31,220 nt of DNA from CAYWNA01 sp964459305 (GTDB lineage: Bacteria; Planctomycetota; Planctomycetia; Pirellulales; Pirellulaceae): contig CAYWNA010000156.1 in NCBI GenBank assembly GCA_964459305.1, positions 1 to 31,220 on the forward strand. The letters run 5' to 3'. The translations under genes were made by a program, and so were the position numbers. Positions 1 to 7,327 of the stretch are shown here, piece after piece (the stretch's first letter is position 1; each line of letters opens with the position of its first letter). A model generated the notes under the pieces. It did not search any database, was not told where the DNA came from, and was given only the letters and a program-made list of their open reading frames with translations.

Positions 1-66
1 ATTACGATTAAGAAGGGCCGGTCATACGGTTACTGGGCTGTGAACGCTTACCATCGCGAACTACAG
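1..66 (+). pseudogene. Upstream piece of the kelch gene in another frame
   Basis: Frame 1 translates from the window edge as ITIKKGRSYGYWAVNAYHRE and ends at TGA 67-69. Frame 2 carries the kelch gene from base 44. Skipping one base near 55 joins the two into a continuous, plausible protein (VNAYH then ANYSDSIFKGP). This suggests a one-base indel, either a real mutation or an assembly error. The piece is too short to identify. Confidence 0.45.
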
Positions 67-1453
67 TGACTCGATTTTCAAGGGCCCCGTCGAGTATGCC
101 CTCTGGGGTCATTACTGCTGGAATCCCAAGCTCCACGACGCGCGGCAGAGTGAAGTGGCCGTTGGCGATTCCCTTTTTGGCCCAGGCAATGGCCACACGC
201 TCGCGCAACTCAATCGTGCCTTGCTCGATCTGACCCGAGTTGTGTACGAAGACGTCACTCCGCCCGAAGAGTTCCTAGAGACCCTGAACGAGCGCGTCGA
301 CCTAGCCCGGATGTTACATCGGCGTCTGAAAGAGGGTTACGAAGCCTACCGCAATTCCGTCGCACCGGATTACATCCCTGCCACACAAGATTTCCATGCA
401 TCACTGGGGATCGAGGATATCGAGAAGTACCTCGCCAAGATGGAACACGTTGTCGAGTTGCGCGGACTCCTCGGCGGCCAGCCGGGCGCGACGCCTTCGT
501 CTCGGTATGCGGGCGTAATTTTTCCGTCCGCCGGTCCGGACTCATTTTTCATTTCCGGCGGATGCCGCGGGGGAAACATTACCGGCCCGCTCGGTGATTT
601 CTGGAAGTACCACACTGGCGAGGACGGTTGGGAGCAATTGGAGGTCCCTGCCGGGATGATGTCGGCCCGTTGCGGACACACTGCCGTGACGTTTGGCAAA
701 AAGGTCGTCTTCTTTGGTGGGACGAGCGACAGGTTCGTCGATGTCCACAACTCGTTGCACGAGTACGACGTTGAGAAGGGGATCTTCCAGGAAATCACCG
801 ACGCCCGAGGCGGCCCACCGCCGGAACGGTTGGTCCACGCGGCCTGTGCGGACGATCAGGGCCGGATGTGGATCTACGGCGGGCTGACCACCGATCGCAA
901 GGCCCTGGGCGACCTTTGGTGCTTCCACCCTGACGAGAACCGCTGGGAAGAGATCAACGACGCCCAGGGCCACCAGCCCGGCGACCGTTACGGCACGCGG
1001 CTGGTCTGCGTCGGCGATACGCTGTATCTGTTCGGTGGCAGCCGTCAGCAAGGCCCGCTCCTCGATGATTTAAACCGCTTCGATCCGGCGCAGCGACAGT
1101 GGACGCAACTTGAGACCGCCTCCGACGAACGGCCCAGCCCACGTTACGCCCCTGCTCTCGTGACTGTCGGCAAACGGATCTACCTGTTCGGTGGCGGCGG
1201 CAGTGGCGGATTTCTGAATGACCTTTGGGCATACGATCCCGCAGCCAATTGCTGGGAGAAGCTCGTGCCGAACGGCAAGATCCCCGGACCACGCGGATGC
1301 CCGCTGCCGCATTGCACGGACGGCAACCGAATCTACCTGTTCAGCGGAGCCCAGTCGGCTGCCGATCATGGTTCGTGGATCAACGGCGATCTCTACGTCT
1401 ACGATATTGCCGAAAACGCGCTCACCAAACTGCGATCGGGCATCACGTGGTGA
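44..1453 (+). CDS. Kelch-repeat beta-propeller protein, 5' end missing or frame-broken
   Basis: This is the C-terminal part of a larger protein. The frame is open from base 44 (after TGA at 41-43) to the stop at 1453. A GTG at 155 is available, but coding-like sequence clearly runs upstream of it (SDSIFKGPVEYALWGHYCW), so I do not accept 155 as the true start. Counting from 155, residues 1-110 form a helical segment I do not recognise, and residues 115-432 form about six kelch blades. Each blade has the hallmark double glycine after a hydrophobic strand (GG near 135, 188, 242, 294 and 346; a degenerate SG near 397) followed by a W or Y in the next strand. Kelch propellers usually mediate binding, and some are carbohydrate-active. 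No catalytic domain is visible in the part present. It converges on the sulfatase at 1611. Confidence is high for kelch and low for function. Confidence 0.8.
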   Translation, partial: TLTIANYSDSIFKGPVEYALWGHYCWNPKLHDARQSEVAVGDSLFGPGNGHTLAQLNRALLDLTRVVYEDVTPPEEFLETLNERVDLARMLHRRLKEGYEAYRNSVAPDYIPATQDFHASLGIEDIEKYLAKMEHVVELRGLLGGQPGATPSSRYAGVIFPSAGPDSFFISGGCRGGNITGPLGDFWKYHTGEDGWEQLEVPAGMMSARCGHTAVTFGKKVVFFGGTSDRFVDVHNSLHEYDVEKGIFQEITDARGGPPPERLVHAACADDQGRMWIYGGLTTDRKALGDLWCFHPDENRWEEINDAQGHQPGDRYGTRLVCVGDTLYLFGGSRQQGPLLDDLNRFDPAQRQWTQLETASDERPSPRYAPALVTVGKRIYLFGGGGSGGFLNDLWAYDPAANCWEKLVPNGKIPGPRGCPLPHCTDGNRIYLFSGAQSAADHGSWINGDLYVYDIAENALTKLRSGITW

Positions 1454-1512
1454 GACGCAGAGTGCGAGATGCCGCGTAAAGCGTCAAATCCACCCGCGGA
1501 CAAGTCTGACCA

Positions 1513-1576
1513 GTAGCCGAACTCGCCAGAGTTTGGTTCTTGCCTGCGCTGGCCAAAGTTTGGCGACTTCGGCGAC
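1513..1576. repeat. REP-doublet-like inverted repeat (family 1)
   Basis: Two 24-nt arms (1513-1536 and 1553-1576) are inverted copies matching at 20 of 24 positions, separated by 16 nt. The left arm folds on itself as AACTC-GCCA-GAGTT. In the right arm (reverse strand) the matching segment reads AAGTC-GCCA-AACTT, so the central C-G pair has become G-C. It lies between convergent genes (kelch stop 1453, sulfatase stop 1611), a typical REPIN position. There is no T-run, so it is not a classic intrinsic terminator. Confidence 0.6.
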
Positions 1577-1610
1577 AAGCGGAAGAGTGTCAATTCTGGC
1601 CGTGGCTGGT

Positions 1611-3059
1611 TTACCGCGAACTTTTCTTGCGCGTAACCTTCGGCTTGGGACCGTAACCCGGCGGCGGTGCATATGCGTCGGTCATAATCGTCTTCATTTG
1701 GGCTACGACGTCGGAGTTCCCAGCCGCCACATCGTTTGTTTCTCCAATGTCGGCGTCCAGATCGTAAAGCTCGACGGGGCCGCCGTCTTTCAGGCGTACC
1801 GCTTTCCATTTGCCCAGACGGACGGCCGTCTTAGACCCGTACTTCCAGTACAGATAGTCGTGGGCTTTCTGCTCGCGTCCAAGTAGTGCAGGCACGAACG
1901 AGATGCCGTCGGTATCGTCGGTCGGCTTGGCGCCGGCCAATTCGCACGCGGTTGGCAGAAAGTCCCAGAACGCACAAAGGTGATGGGAAACGGTCGCGGG
2001 TCTGACTTTCCCCGGCCACCACGCGATCAGCGGCACGCGGATGCCTCCCTCGTACAGATCGCGTTTATACCCGCGCAGGGGCCCGTTGGCATCGAAGAAC
2101 TCGTGCTTGTGACCGCCCTCGGAATGTGGGCCGTTGTCAGACGTGAATAGCACCAGCGTACGACCATCGATCTTCAACTCCTTCAGCAAGCCGATCAAGC
2201 GTCCCACATCGGCATCCATGCGGGTGATCATTGCGGCTTGGCCCTTCTCGATATTGGTCCAGTCGCGATCGGCGTAGATACCATAATCGGGCACCTCCAT
2301 CCCGTCGCCAACGGCGCGGCCACCTTCGTTGTTGGCGTGTGGGATCGTCCAATGAATGTGCAGTAGAAACGGACCTCTGGCATTGCGACGGACAAACCCG
2401 AAAGCCTCGTCGGTCATCAGATCGTGGGAATAGGTCACACGATGTTCAAGCTGTGCCACGCGCCCACGGGCCTTCGGATCGTCCATCAACACGTTGCCCG
2501 ACAACGGCACCTTGTCGACCCGCTCGCCCGCGCATCGCCATAGATGCGTTGGATAGTAGTTGTGAGCTTCGCCTTGATCGAGGTAGCCAAACCAGAAGTC
2601 AAAGCCGTGACGGATGGGTATGCCCTCGGTATCGGGCTGTCCCATGGCCCACTTGCCAACGCCCCCTGTGGCGTAACCGGCGTTCTTGAGAAGTCCGGCG
2701 ACCGTCGGCTCGTTCCGCTCGAAACGATACGCTGCGTTCGAGCAAATCGGCGTATGGCCCATGTGATAGCCGGTCCACAGCGAAAGCCGCGACGGTCGGC
2801 AGACTGTGCACCCAGCATAGTAGTCGGTGAACCGCATGCCCTCAGCGGCCAACCGATCCAGGTTTGGTGTCTGGATTGTCTTCTGACCGTAACAACCCAG
2901 ATCGCCATAGCCCAGGTCGTCAGTCATGATGTAGATAATGTTGGGTTTAGCAGGCGTGTCGGCCTGTTCGTTAGCGACCAACAGATGAGTTGCCGGCGAG
3001 ATCCCGCCCAGGAAAAACACAATCATCGCCATCAAGCAAAGTCTGGTACATTCGGTCAT
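1611..3059 (-). CDS. Secreted arylsulfatase A-type sulfatase
   Basis: Predicted to hydrolyse sulfate esters, probably on glycans, outside the cytoplasm. The formylglycine motif C-R-P-S-R starts near residue 87-88, in the segment GCTVCRPSRLSLWTG. The metal-binding pair DD lies near residue 47 in IYIMTDDLGYGDLG, and VGKWAMG and TSDNG match further conserved sulfatase blocks. An N-terminal hydrophobic stretch with Ala-rich end is a likely signal peptide. A TTG lies one codon upstream, but I choose ATG at 3059 because GGAGG sits 10 nt before it (3070-3074). The length of 482 aa is normal. Maturation needs a formylglycine-generating enzyme, which is not in the window. It is downstream of, and on the same strand as, the truncated methyltransferase gene, with a hairpin element between them. 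The substrate is unknown. Confidence 0.94.
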   Translation of the reverse strand: MTECTRLCLMAMIVFFLGGISPATHLLVANEQADTPAKPNIIYIMTDDLGYGDLGCYGQKTIQTPNLDRLAAEGMRFTDYYAGCTVCRPSRLSLWTGYHMGHTPICSNAAYRFERNEPTVAGLLKNAGYATGGVGKWAMGQPDTEGIPIRHGFDFWFGYLDQGEAHNYYPTHLWRCAGERVDKVPLSGNVLMDDPKARGRVAQLEHRVTYSHDLMTDEAFGFVRRNARGPFLLHIHWTIPHANNEGGRAVGDGMEVPDYGIYADRDWTNIEKGQAAMITRMDADVGRLIGLLKELKIDGRTLVLFTSDNGPHSEGGHKHEFFDANGPLRGYKRDLYEGGIRVPLIAWWPGKVRPATVSHHLCAFWDFLPTACELAGAKPTDDTDGISFVPALLGREQKAHDYLYWKYGSKTAVRLGKWKAVRLKDGGPVELYDLDADIGETNDVAAGNSDVVAQMKTIMTDAYAPPPGYGPKPKVTRKKSSR

Positions 3060-3135
3060 CAATTCGGTACCTCCAAATACAAAGTTGAATTCGCGCCGGT
3101 ATTATACCGCAACCGGTGAGGATTGGCACATTTCT

Positions 3136-3205
3136 TCGTTTAACCGCAAGCCGGAGGCGTGCGCGTCCCCGTCCTCCGCGCAGCCTCCGGCTTGCGGTCA
3201 AACGA
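3136..3205. repeat. Long inverted repeat (family 2)
   Basis: Arms 3136-3158 and 3183-3205 are inverted copies identical at 22 of 23 positions; the one difference still allows a G-T pair. The stem continues inward with TGCGCG (3160-3165) against CGCGCA (3177-3182), giving about 29 pairs with one bulge. Each arm holds a small GCC-GGA-GGC hairpin. It begins 14 nt after the stop of the truncated gene at 3220. No T-tract follows, so a role as a simple terminator is doubtful. Confidence 0.75.
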
Positions 3206-3219
3206 CATACATTTTGCCG

Positions 3220-4128
3220 CTATGGCGCGTCCAGACACACGAGTCGGCCGTCGATCGTCGCCATGTAGACCCGATCCCCCACGGCCACCAGTCGCCGCGG
3301 CAGCGTCGCAGGACCGCTCTTCAGAAACCACAGGTGGGTGTGCCAATTGTCGATTCGTCGCTTCCACAGCACCACGCCGTTGTAGGCGTCGCGAGCGACC
3401 AGCGACCACTGTGCCGGCAGCTGAATGTGACTGCGAGGGCCTTCGTCAATGATGTAGAACAGCCGCCCGCCGGCCGAGACCAAGGCGGTGAAACTGGACA
3501 TGTGATCGTGGTGCCTCGTCCATCGCGAGCTGCCAACCCACTGCAGGTGTCTTGCGGGACCGACGACCGTGTCATTCGCCACGGCGTTGTTGGTCGCGCT
3601 GTGCAAGTAGTGCGACCATTCGTCGACCGTGTCGGGTACGGGCTTGATGACCTGCGACCAATCGCCGTCTCGTTTGACGTACGCTACCCCGCCCGGCCGC
3701 AGCACGCGTTTGATCTCGGCCATCGTCACTCCGGCCGTCTCTGGGGCCTCGACGACCACCAGGTTGACGAGGTTATCGACGTAGGGCAACACGGGGCCGC
3801 AAAGTCGATCGATCGACACGCTGCCGTACAGCCCCGCCTCGCTAATCCGGCGCCGGGCTGCGGCTACATCCGTCGCATCGGCATCGAGTCCATGTACAAG
3901 ATACGCTGGGTCGGCGTGCAACGCCGCTGTCAGCCGTCCGTCGCCGCAGCCCAGATGCACGATCAGCCCGCCGTCGACACCAGTTGCATCGAGAATCGCC
4001 TCGGCCGACGCATCGGCAGCAGGCACCGGAGTCACGTGTGGCCCCGGCACAACGAGCCCGAACACCGCCGCGGCCAAAAGCAGTCCGAGACGAAGGGATG
4101 GTACATGTACGCACAGCCGAGTCGACAT
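3220..4128 (-). CDS. Truncated SAM methyltransferase-like / PQQ-type propeller protein
   Basis: This 302-aa product begins at ATG 4128, with GGAGA about 8 nt upstream; the frame is open 17 codons further but without support. It has a signal peptide-like N-terminus (about residues 10-38), then a class I methyltransferase-like fold with the glycine motif VHLGCGDGRL and a later strand LRPGGVAYVKR. From about residue 170 the sequence changes to the start of a PQQ-like beta-propeller (HLQWVGSSRW, VLWKRRIDNW, VAVGDRVYMATIDGRLVCLD). From memory, planctomycetal relatives with this order continue for many more propeller blades. Here the frame ends right after the first blade and a long inverted repeat follows at once, so I read it as 3'-truncated and possibly non-functional. 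The methyltransferase role is uncertain, since such exported domains may lack activity. Confidence 0.7.
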   Translation of the reverse strand: MSTRLCVHVPSLRLGLLLAAAVFGLVVPGPHVTPVPAADASAEAILDATGVDGGLIVHLGCGDGRLTAALHADPAYLVHGLDADATDVAAARRRISEAGLYGSVSIDRLCGPVLPYVDNLVNLVVVEAPETAGVTMAEIKRVLRPGGVAYVKRDGDWSQVIKPVPDTVDEWSHYLHSATNNAVANDTVVGPARHLQWVGSSRWTRHHDHMSSFTALVSAGGRLFYIIDEGPRSHIQLPAQWSLVARDAYNGVVLWKRRIDNWHTHLWFLKSGPATLPRRLVAVGDRVYMATIDGRLVCLDAP

Positions 4129-4285
4129 GATGTTTCTCCGCAAGGAAGGGAACGGGAACAGTCCCAGACCGAATATCACGCGCGAGCAACGTCACTGTGA
4201 TGCCGCTCAGCTGTGGATTTTGGGTCATTCGCGTGACGGCTGCAAGATCCGGCGACAATCGCGATGACTATTTCTCGCCGGCTTC

Positions 4286-5749
4286 TTAGCCACTGAAATA
4301 GGCAATCATGCTCTGCAATCCCAAATAGAACATCGAGCAACCGGCAATCAACGTGGCAATTTTGAGAAGCAGAGACATTCTGAGCTTCTTCGGCAATCGG
4401 ATGGTATCTGCGATCAGCATCGCGAAACACCACAACCCACAAGCAAGGGCGCCGGAAATGATGGTTGCCAATGTGAAACGGTCGACGACGCTGCCTGCCC
4501 ATCGCTCCGGTAGCCAAACCATCGCCAATCCACCAAGGAAACAGAAGGCAATCACACCGCGTCCCAAAAGGGTCAGTGTGCGCCGTGTGTCGAAACGCGG
4601 AACCATCGCCCGGACGCTTTCGACGAAAGTATGCCGGTACACCTCGAATGCCCCGTAGATCGTGCCAACGAAGGCAAGGAAGACGCCGACTCGGTAGACC
4701 CACGTTAGCTGGGCATGAAGTCCGGTCAGGAATCGCTCCTGTTCGTTCAGAAGGTCGTTGTTGGCAGGCACGACCTGCTCTTCATTCAGCAGCAGGGTCG
4801 CCAGAATCGCGAACAGCGACGTAACCAGTATCACGAAGAAAAAGGAGATGCTTGTATCCAGAAGCGCAGCCCGCTGCCATACGCGCCCGCGCCTGACCGA
4901 TTCGTGATGATCGGGGTCATTTCCGTCGGTCGCATCTTCGAGTTCCTGCCGCGTGGCAACACGCACACCAGCAAGTCCCCATTTCTTTTCGCGCAGCATG
5001 CCCACGTAACCGATGTAGTCGTAGGCTCCTCCGCCAACCGCTGACAAATACAGGGACACCTCCAACCACGGACTGCGGTGGCCGAACTCCTGCGGATACT
5101 TCTGCGACACCCACGCGGGAAACTCGCTAATACCGGGAACCAGTAGCCCTTTGACTACATCCAGCAAATTTGGACCAAACGTAACGACCGCAATGACGAC
5201 GCAGATGACCATCAGCGCCAGGACGACGGTCGAAACACGTTCCAGTAGCTTGTAGCTCGACGACAGGGCCAACGCCAGGCACGCGCTCAGAACAATTGTC
5301 GCCCAAACGTTGATCCAAAACTCCAGATGCAGCCAGGGGCCGGCTTTCGGTCCCTCTTGTGACATGCCCGTCAGTCGATGAACGAACCCGCCGAGGATTT
5401 CGGGGATTCCCGAAAACGCCAAGGGCATGATGCAAATCGCAGGAACGGCAATCAGCAACGGAAAGACCGGAAACCGCCGTGGGATGCACCAGGCAACCAG
5501 CGGATGCTCGCCTGTCAGAGTAATATGACGTGCCGCCGTGTAGACCTGGATCGCCTTGAACACTCCGGCATAGAGGAAACACCACATCATCCCATAGCCG
5601 AAAATGGCGCCGCTACGGGACGCCCAGACCAATTCGCCGCTGCCAATTGTTACCGAGGCGATGATGATGCCCGGTCCGAGGAAGCGGAGCACGCTCCCCG
5701 GTCGAAGGCGAGCAAGTGTCTCCGGTGGTGCAGGATATAGTGGCTTCAT
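4286..5749 (-). CDS. Divergent Nramp-like membrane transporter without the DPGN motif
   Basis: This 487-aa integral membrane protein has about 11 hydrophobic helices. I choose ATG 5749 because it overlaps the upstream stop as ATGA (5746-5749), which implies translational coupling, and because the sequence from it (MKPLYPAPPE, then RPGSVLRFLGPGIIIASVTI) matches Nramp N-termini. Longer starts only add a shadow of the upstream gene. In canonical Nramp proteins helix 1 reads GPG, eight residues, then DPGN, whose Asp and Asn bind Mn or Fe. Here the same spacing gives GSGE (residues 36-39). The helix 6 MPH motif is also not visible; the region reads SAVGGGAYDYIGYVG (236-250). The fold family is well supported, but a divalent-metal substrate is not. 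Partner genes are the secreted protein upstream and the truncated gene downstream. Confidence 0.82.
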   Translation of the reverse strand: MKPLYPAPPETLARLRPGSVLRFLGPGIIIASVTIGSGELVWASRSGAIFGYGMMWCFLYAGVFKAIQVYTAARHITLTGEHPLVAWCIPRRFPVFPLLIAVPAICIMPLAFSGIPEILGGFVHRLTGMSQEGPKAGPWLHLEFWINVWATIVLSACLALALSSSYKLLERVSTVVLALMVICVVIAVVTFGPNLLDVVKGLLVPGISEFPAWVSQKYPQEFGHRSPWLEVSLYLSAVGGGAYDYIGYVGMLREKKWGLAGVRVATRQELEDATDGNDPDHHESVRRGRVWQRAALLDTSISFFFVILVTSLFAILATLLLNEEQVVPANNDLLNEQERFLTGLHAQLTWVYRVGVFLAFVGTIYGAFEVYRHTFVESVRAMVPRFDTRRTLTLLGRGVIAFCFLGGLAMVWLPERWAGSVVDRFTLATIISGALACGLWCFAMLIADTIRLPKKLRMSLLLKIATLIAGCSMFYLGLQSMIAYFSG

Positions 5750-7002
5750 TCTTTGTATCGGATCAGTACCATAATACCCGGCCAATTCACTTCCATGCCG
5801 TGGACCATCTTGCCGTTGTACTTGGGCGTCTTGCCTGTCTTGAGTACGTTTTCTCCGGCCTTCAGCATGGAAAGGTCTTCGAGCGGCACGCGATGAACGT
5901 AGTACGCGTAGCGAGGCCCCTCGCGGTCGAAGACTTTGCAGTCGTTGATGTAGACCCCTTCCATATAGCCCGGGCTCCAACTGCACCAAACCAGCCGTGC
6001 CGCAGTGGCTTTAGCCAAGTCGCCTTGGATACGGAATTTCTCCTCGTGCTCTCCCTTGCGAGTCACCCACTGCTTCGGCACATCGTACGGCTTGCACAGT
6101 TCGACGGACAAACCGCCACGATCGAAGTTCAAGCCGTCGACCGCGTCGGTGAACAGGGTCAAACCAGTTTCGTCGGTGATCCAGGCCGCCAGTTGAAAGG
6201 GTTGAGGCTGATCGGGGACCCAGGAGGTATCCCACGTCAGGCTCCACGGCGCGGCGGTGGCGCTGCCGACGTGTCCGGCCAGTTGAGCGCGTACGTAATG
6301 GTAGTGCCACTGCGTGTAACGTCCGTCGCCCTCCAAGTTCACGTTTTCGAATCGGCCGAGGAAGTCTACCCGCGCAATTCGGCCGTTGGGGCTGGACGCC
6401 TCGGCCTGCAGTTTGACCTCCGTGCCCAGTTGGGCGTTTTCGGATGGGGAGACGACACGTCCGGCTGGGTGCGGCTTCTGTGCGGCATCATAGTACACGC
6501 GGAAATGGACCCCGTAGATCAGATTCTGCGGCCAGCGCCAAGAATGTTCGTCACTCACTTTCATGCGGAACTGGTTTCCGGCGCCGGCGTTGAGTTGATC
6601 TAACGGCACAGCGACGACCGGGTAAGTGTGATGCTGGTATTCCCATTGAGGCGCGGGGATGCCTTCTGCCTCCGGAAGCTCGATCCAGTCATGGTCGTTG
6701 ACGGAGATGGAAAGGCCGCGCGTACGATCGTGGCAGAGCAACTTTTCGACGGCTACCTCGACTCGCGTCGCATGGGCCAGGTCGAAATCGTGCTTAAGCT
6801 CGATGGGACCGCCGCCGTAGTCCAATCGGCCGCCGACCCGCAACGAAGCGCCAGCGTCGCCGTCTACGTTGGTCCAGCGATACTCGCGAAACACATCGCC
6901 AGGCCCCGGCGCCGCAACAACGGCCGAAGTTAGGGCAGCGAGGAGAATCCCGGTGAACGGGAAAGGAATCGAGCCAACGCGTCTAATGTCGAACCGAATC
7001 AT
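5746..7002 (-). CDS. Secreted beta-sandwich protein with Ig-like middle domain, unknown function
   Basis: This 418-aa protein starts at ATG 7002 behind GGGGA (about 9 nt spacing). The frame is open much further upstream, but that stretch has no protein character. Residues 1-30 look like a signal peptide ending near VVAAPGPG. A first domain (about 35-190) is rich in beta-strand patterns and aromatic residues, for example FREYRWTNVDGD and SISVNDHDWIELP, and resembles a ligand- or carbohydrate-binding sandwich. An Ig-like domain follows (about 195-300; VVSPSENAQLGTEVKLQAEA). The last 110 residues include WSPGYMEGVYINDCKVFD and a conserved-looking end, NWPGIMVLIRY. I do not recognise a named family. 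Its stop overlaps the start of the Nramp-like gene by four bases, so the two are co-translated. It may be a binding partner or may share a substrate, which is inference. Confidence 0.75.
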   Translation of the reverse strand: MIRFDIRRVGSIPFPFTGILLAALTSAVVAAPGPGDVFREYRWTNVDGDAGASLRVGGRLDYGGGPIELKHDFDLAHATRVEVAVEKLLCHDRTRGLSISVNDHDWIELPEAEGIPAPQWEYQHHTYPVVAVPLDQLNAGAGNQFRMKVSDEHSWRWPQNLIYGVHFRVYYDAAQKPHPAGRVVSPSENAQLGTEVKLQAEASSPNGRIARVDFLGRFENVNLEGDGRYTQWHYHYVRAQLAGHVGSATAAPWSLTWDTSWVPDQPQPFQLAAWITDETGLTLFTDAVDGLNFDRGGLSVELCKPYDVPKQWVTRKGEHEEKFRIQGDLAKATAARLVWCSWSPGYMEGVYINDCKVFDREGPRYAYYVHRVPLEDLSMLKAGENVLKTGKTPKYNGKMVHGMEVNWPGIMVLIRYKE

Positions 7003-7327
7003 AGCGCGAATTCCCCAAGTGTTACTGGTGGGCCTTCGGGCAGCGGTCCAATTAGGATGGAACGACACAATGTGATGACGGAGCCCGCCGGCTTGTACAG
7101 GCCCATCAGCCATCTCCGCGACCTCGACCCACCCAACGTGAGAAACAACTTGGCAGCGCAAGTCGCCAGTAGTAGGATGGGGGACAACCTGCAACCGCGC
7201 ATGGTATCGAGAGTGAGCACGGCACGCAAGGATAGGCGGGCAACCGGCCTTCAACGGTCTGCTGAACTTAGAACGCTCGGTTCCGTCGTGGCCGATCGTA
7301 CGACAACTGGAAGGAAGACGAAACAAG
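7003..7327. other. Divergent intergenic region
   Basis: This 325-nt region separates the leftward gene starting at 7002 from the rightward sulfatase at 7328 and must hold both promoters. I see SD-like GGGGA before 7002 and GGAAGGAAG before 7328. I find no convincing -35/-10 pair, operator or long inverted repeat. Open frames across it have no recognisable protein. Confidence 0.5.

Noticed and set aside
3085..4200. A 371-codon open frame on the plus strand over the methyltransferase-like gene
   Set aside because: It lies opposite a gene with a signal peptide, motifs and an SD. The product is rich in Arg, Gln and His with no domain pattern, typical of an antisense shadow in GC-rich DNA.
5750..5989. 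An N-terminal extension of 80 residues for the Nramp-like protein
   Set aside because: The extension lies wholly inside the upstream gene in another frame, is basic and non-hydrophobic, and would abolish the ATGA coupling.
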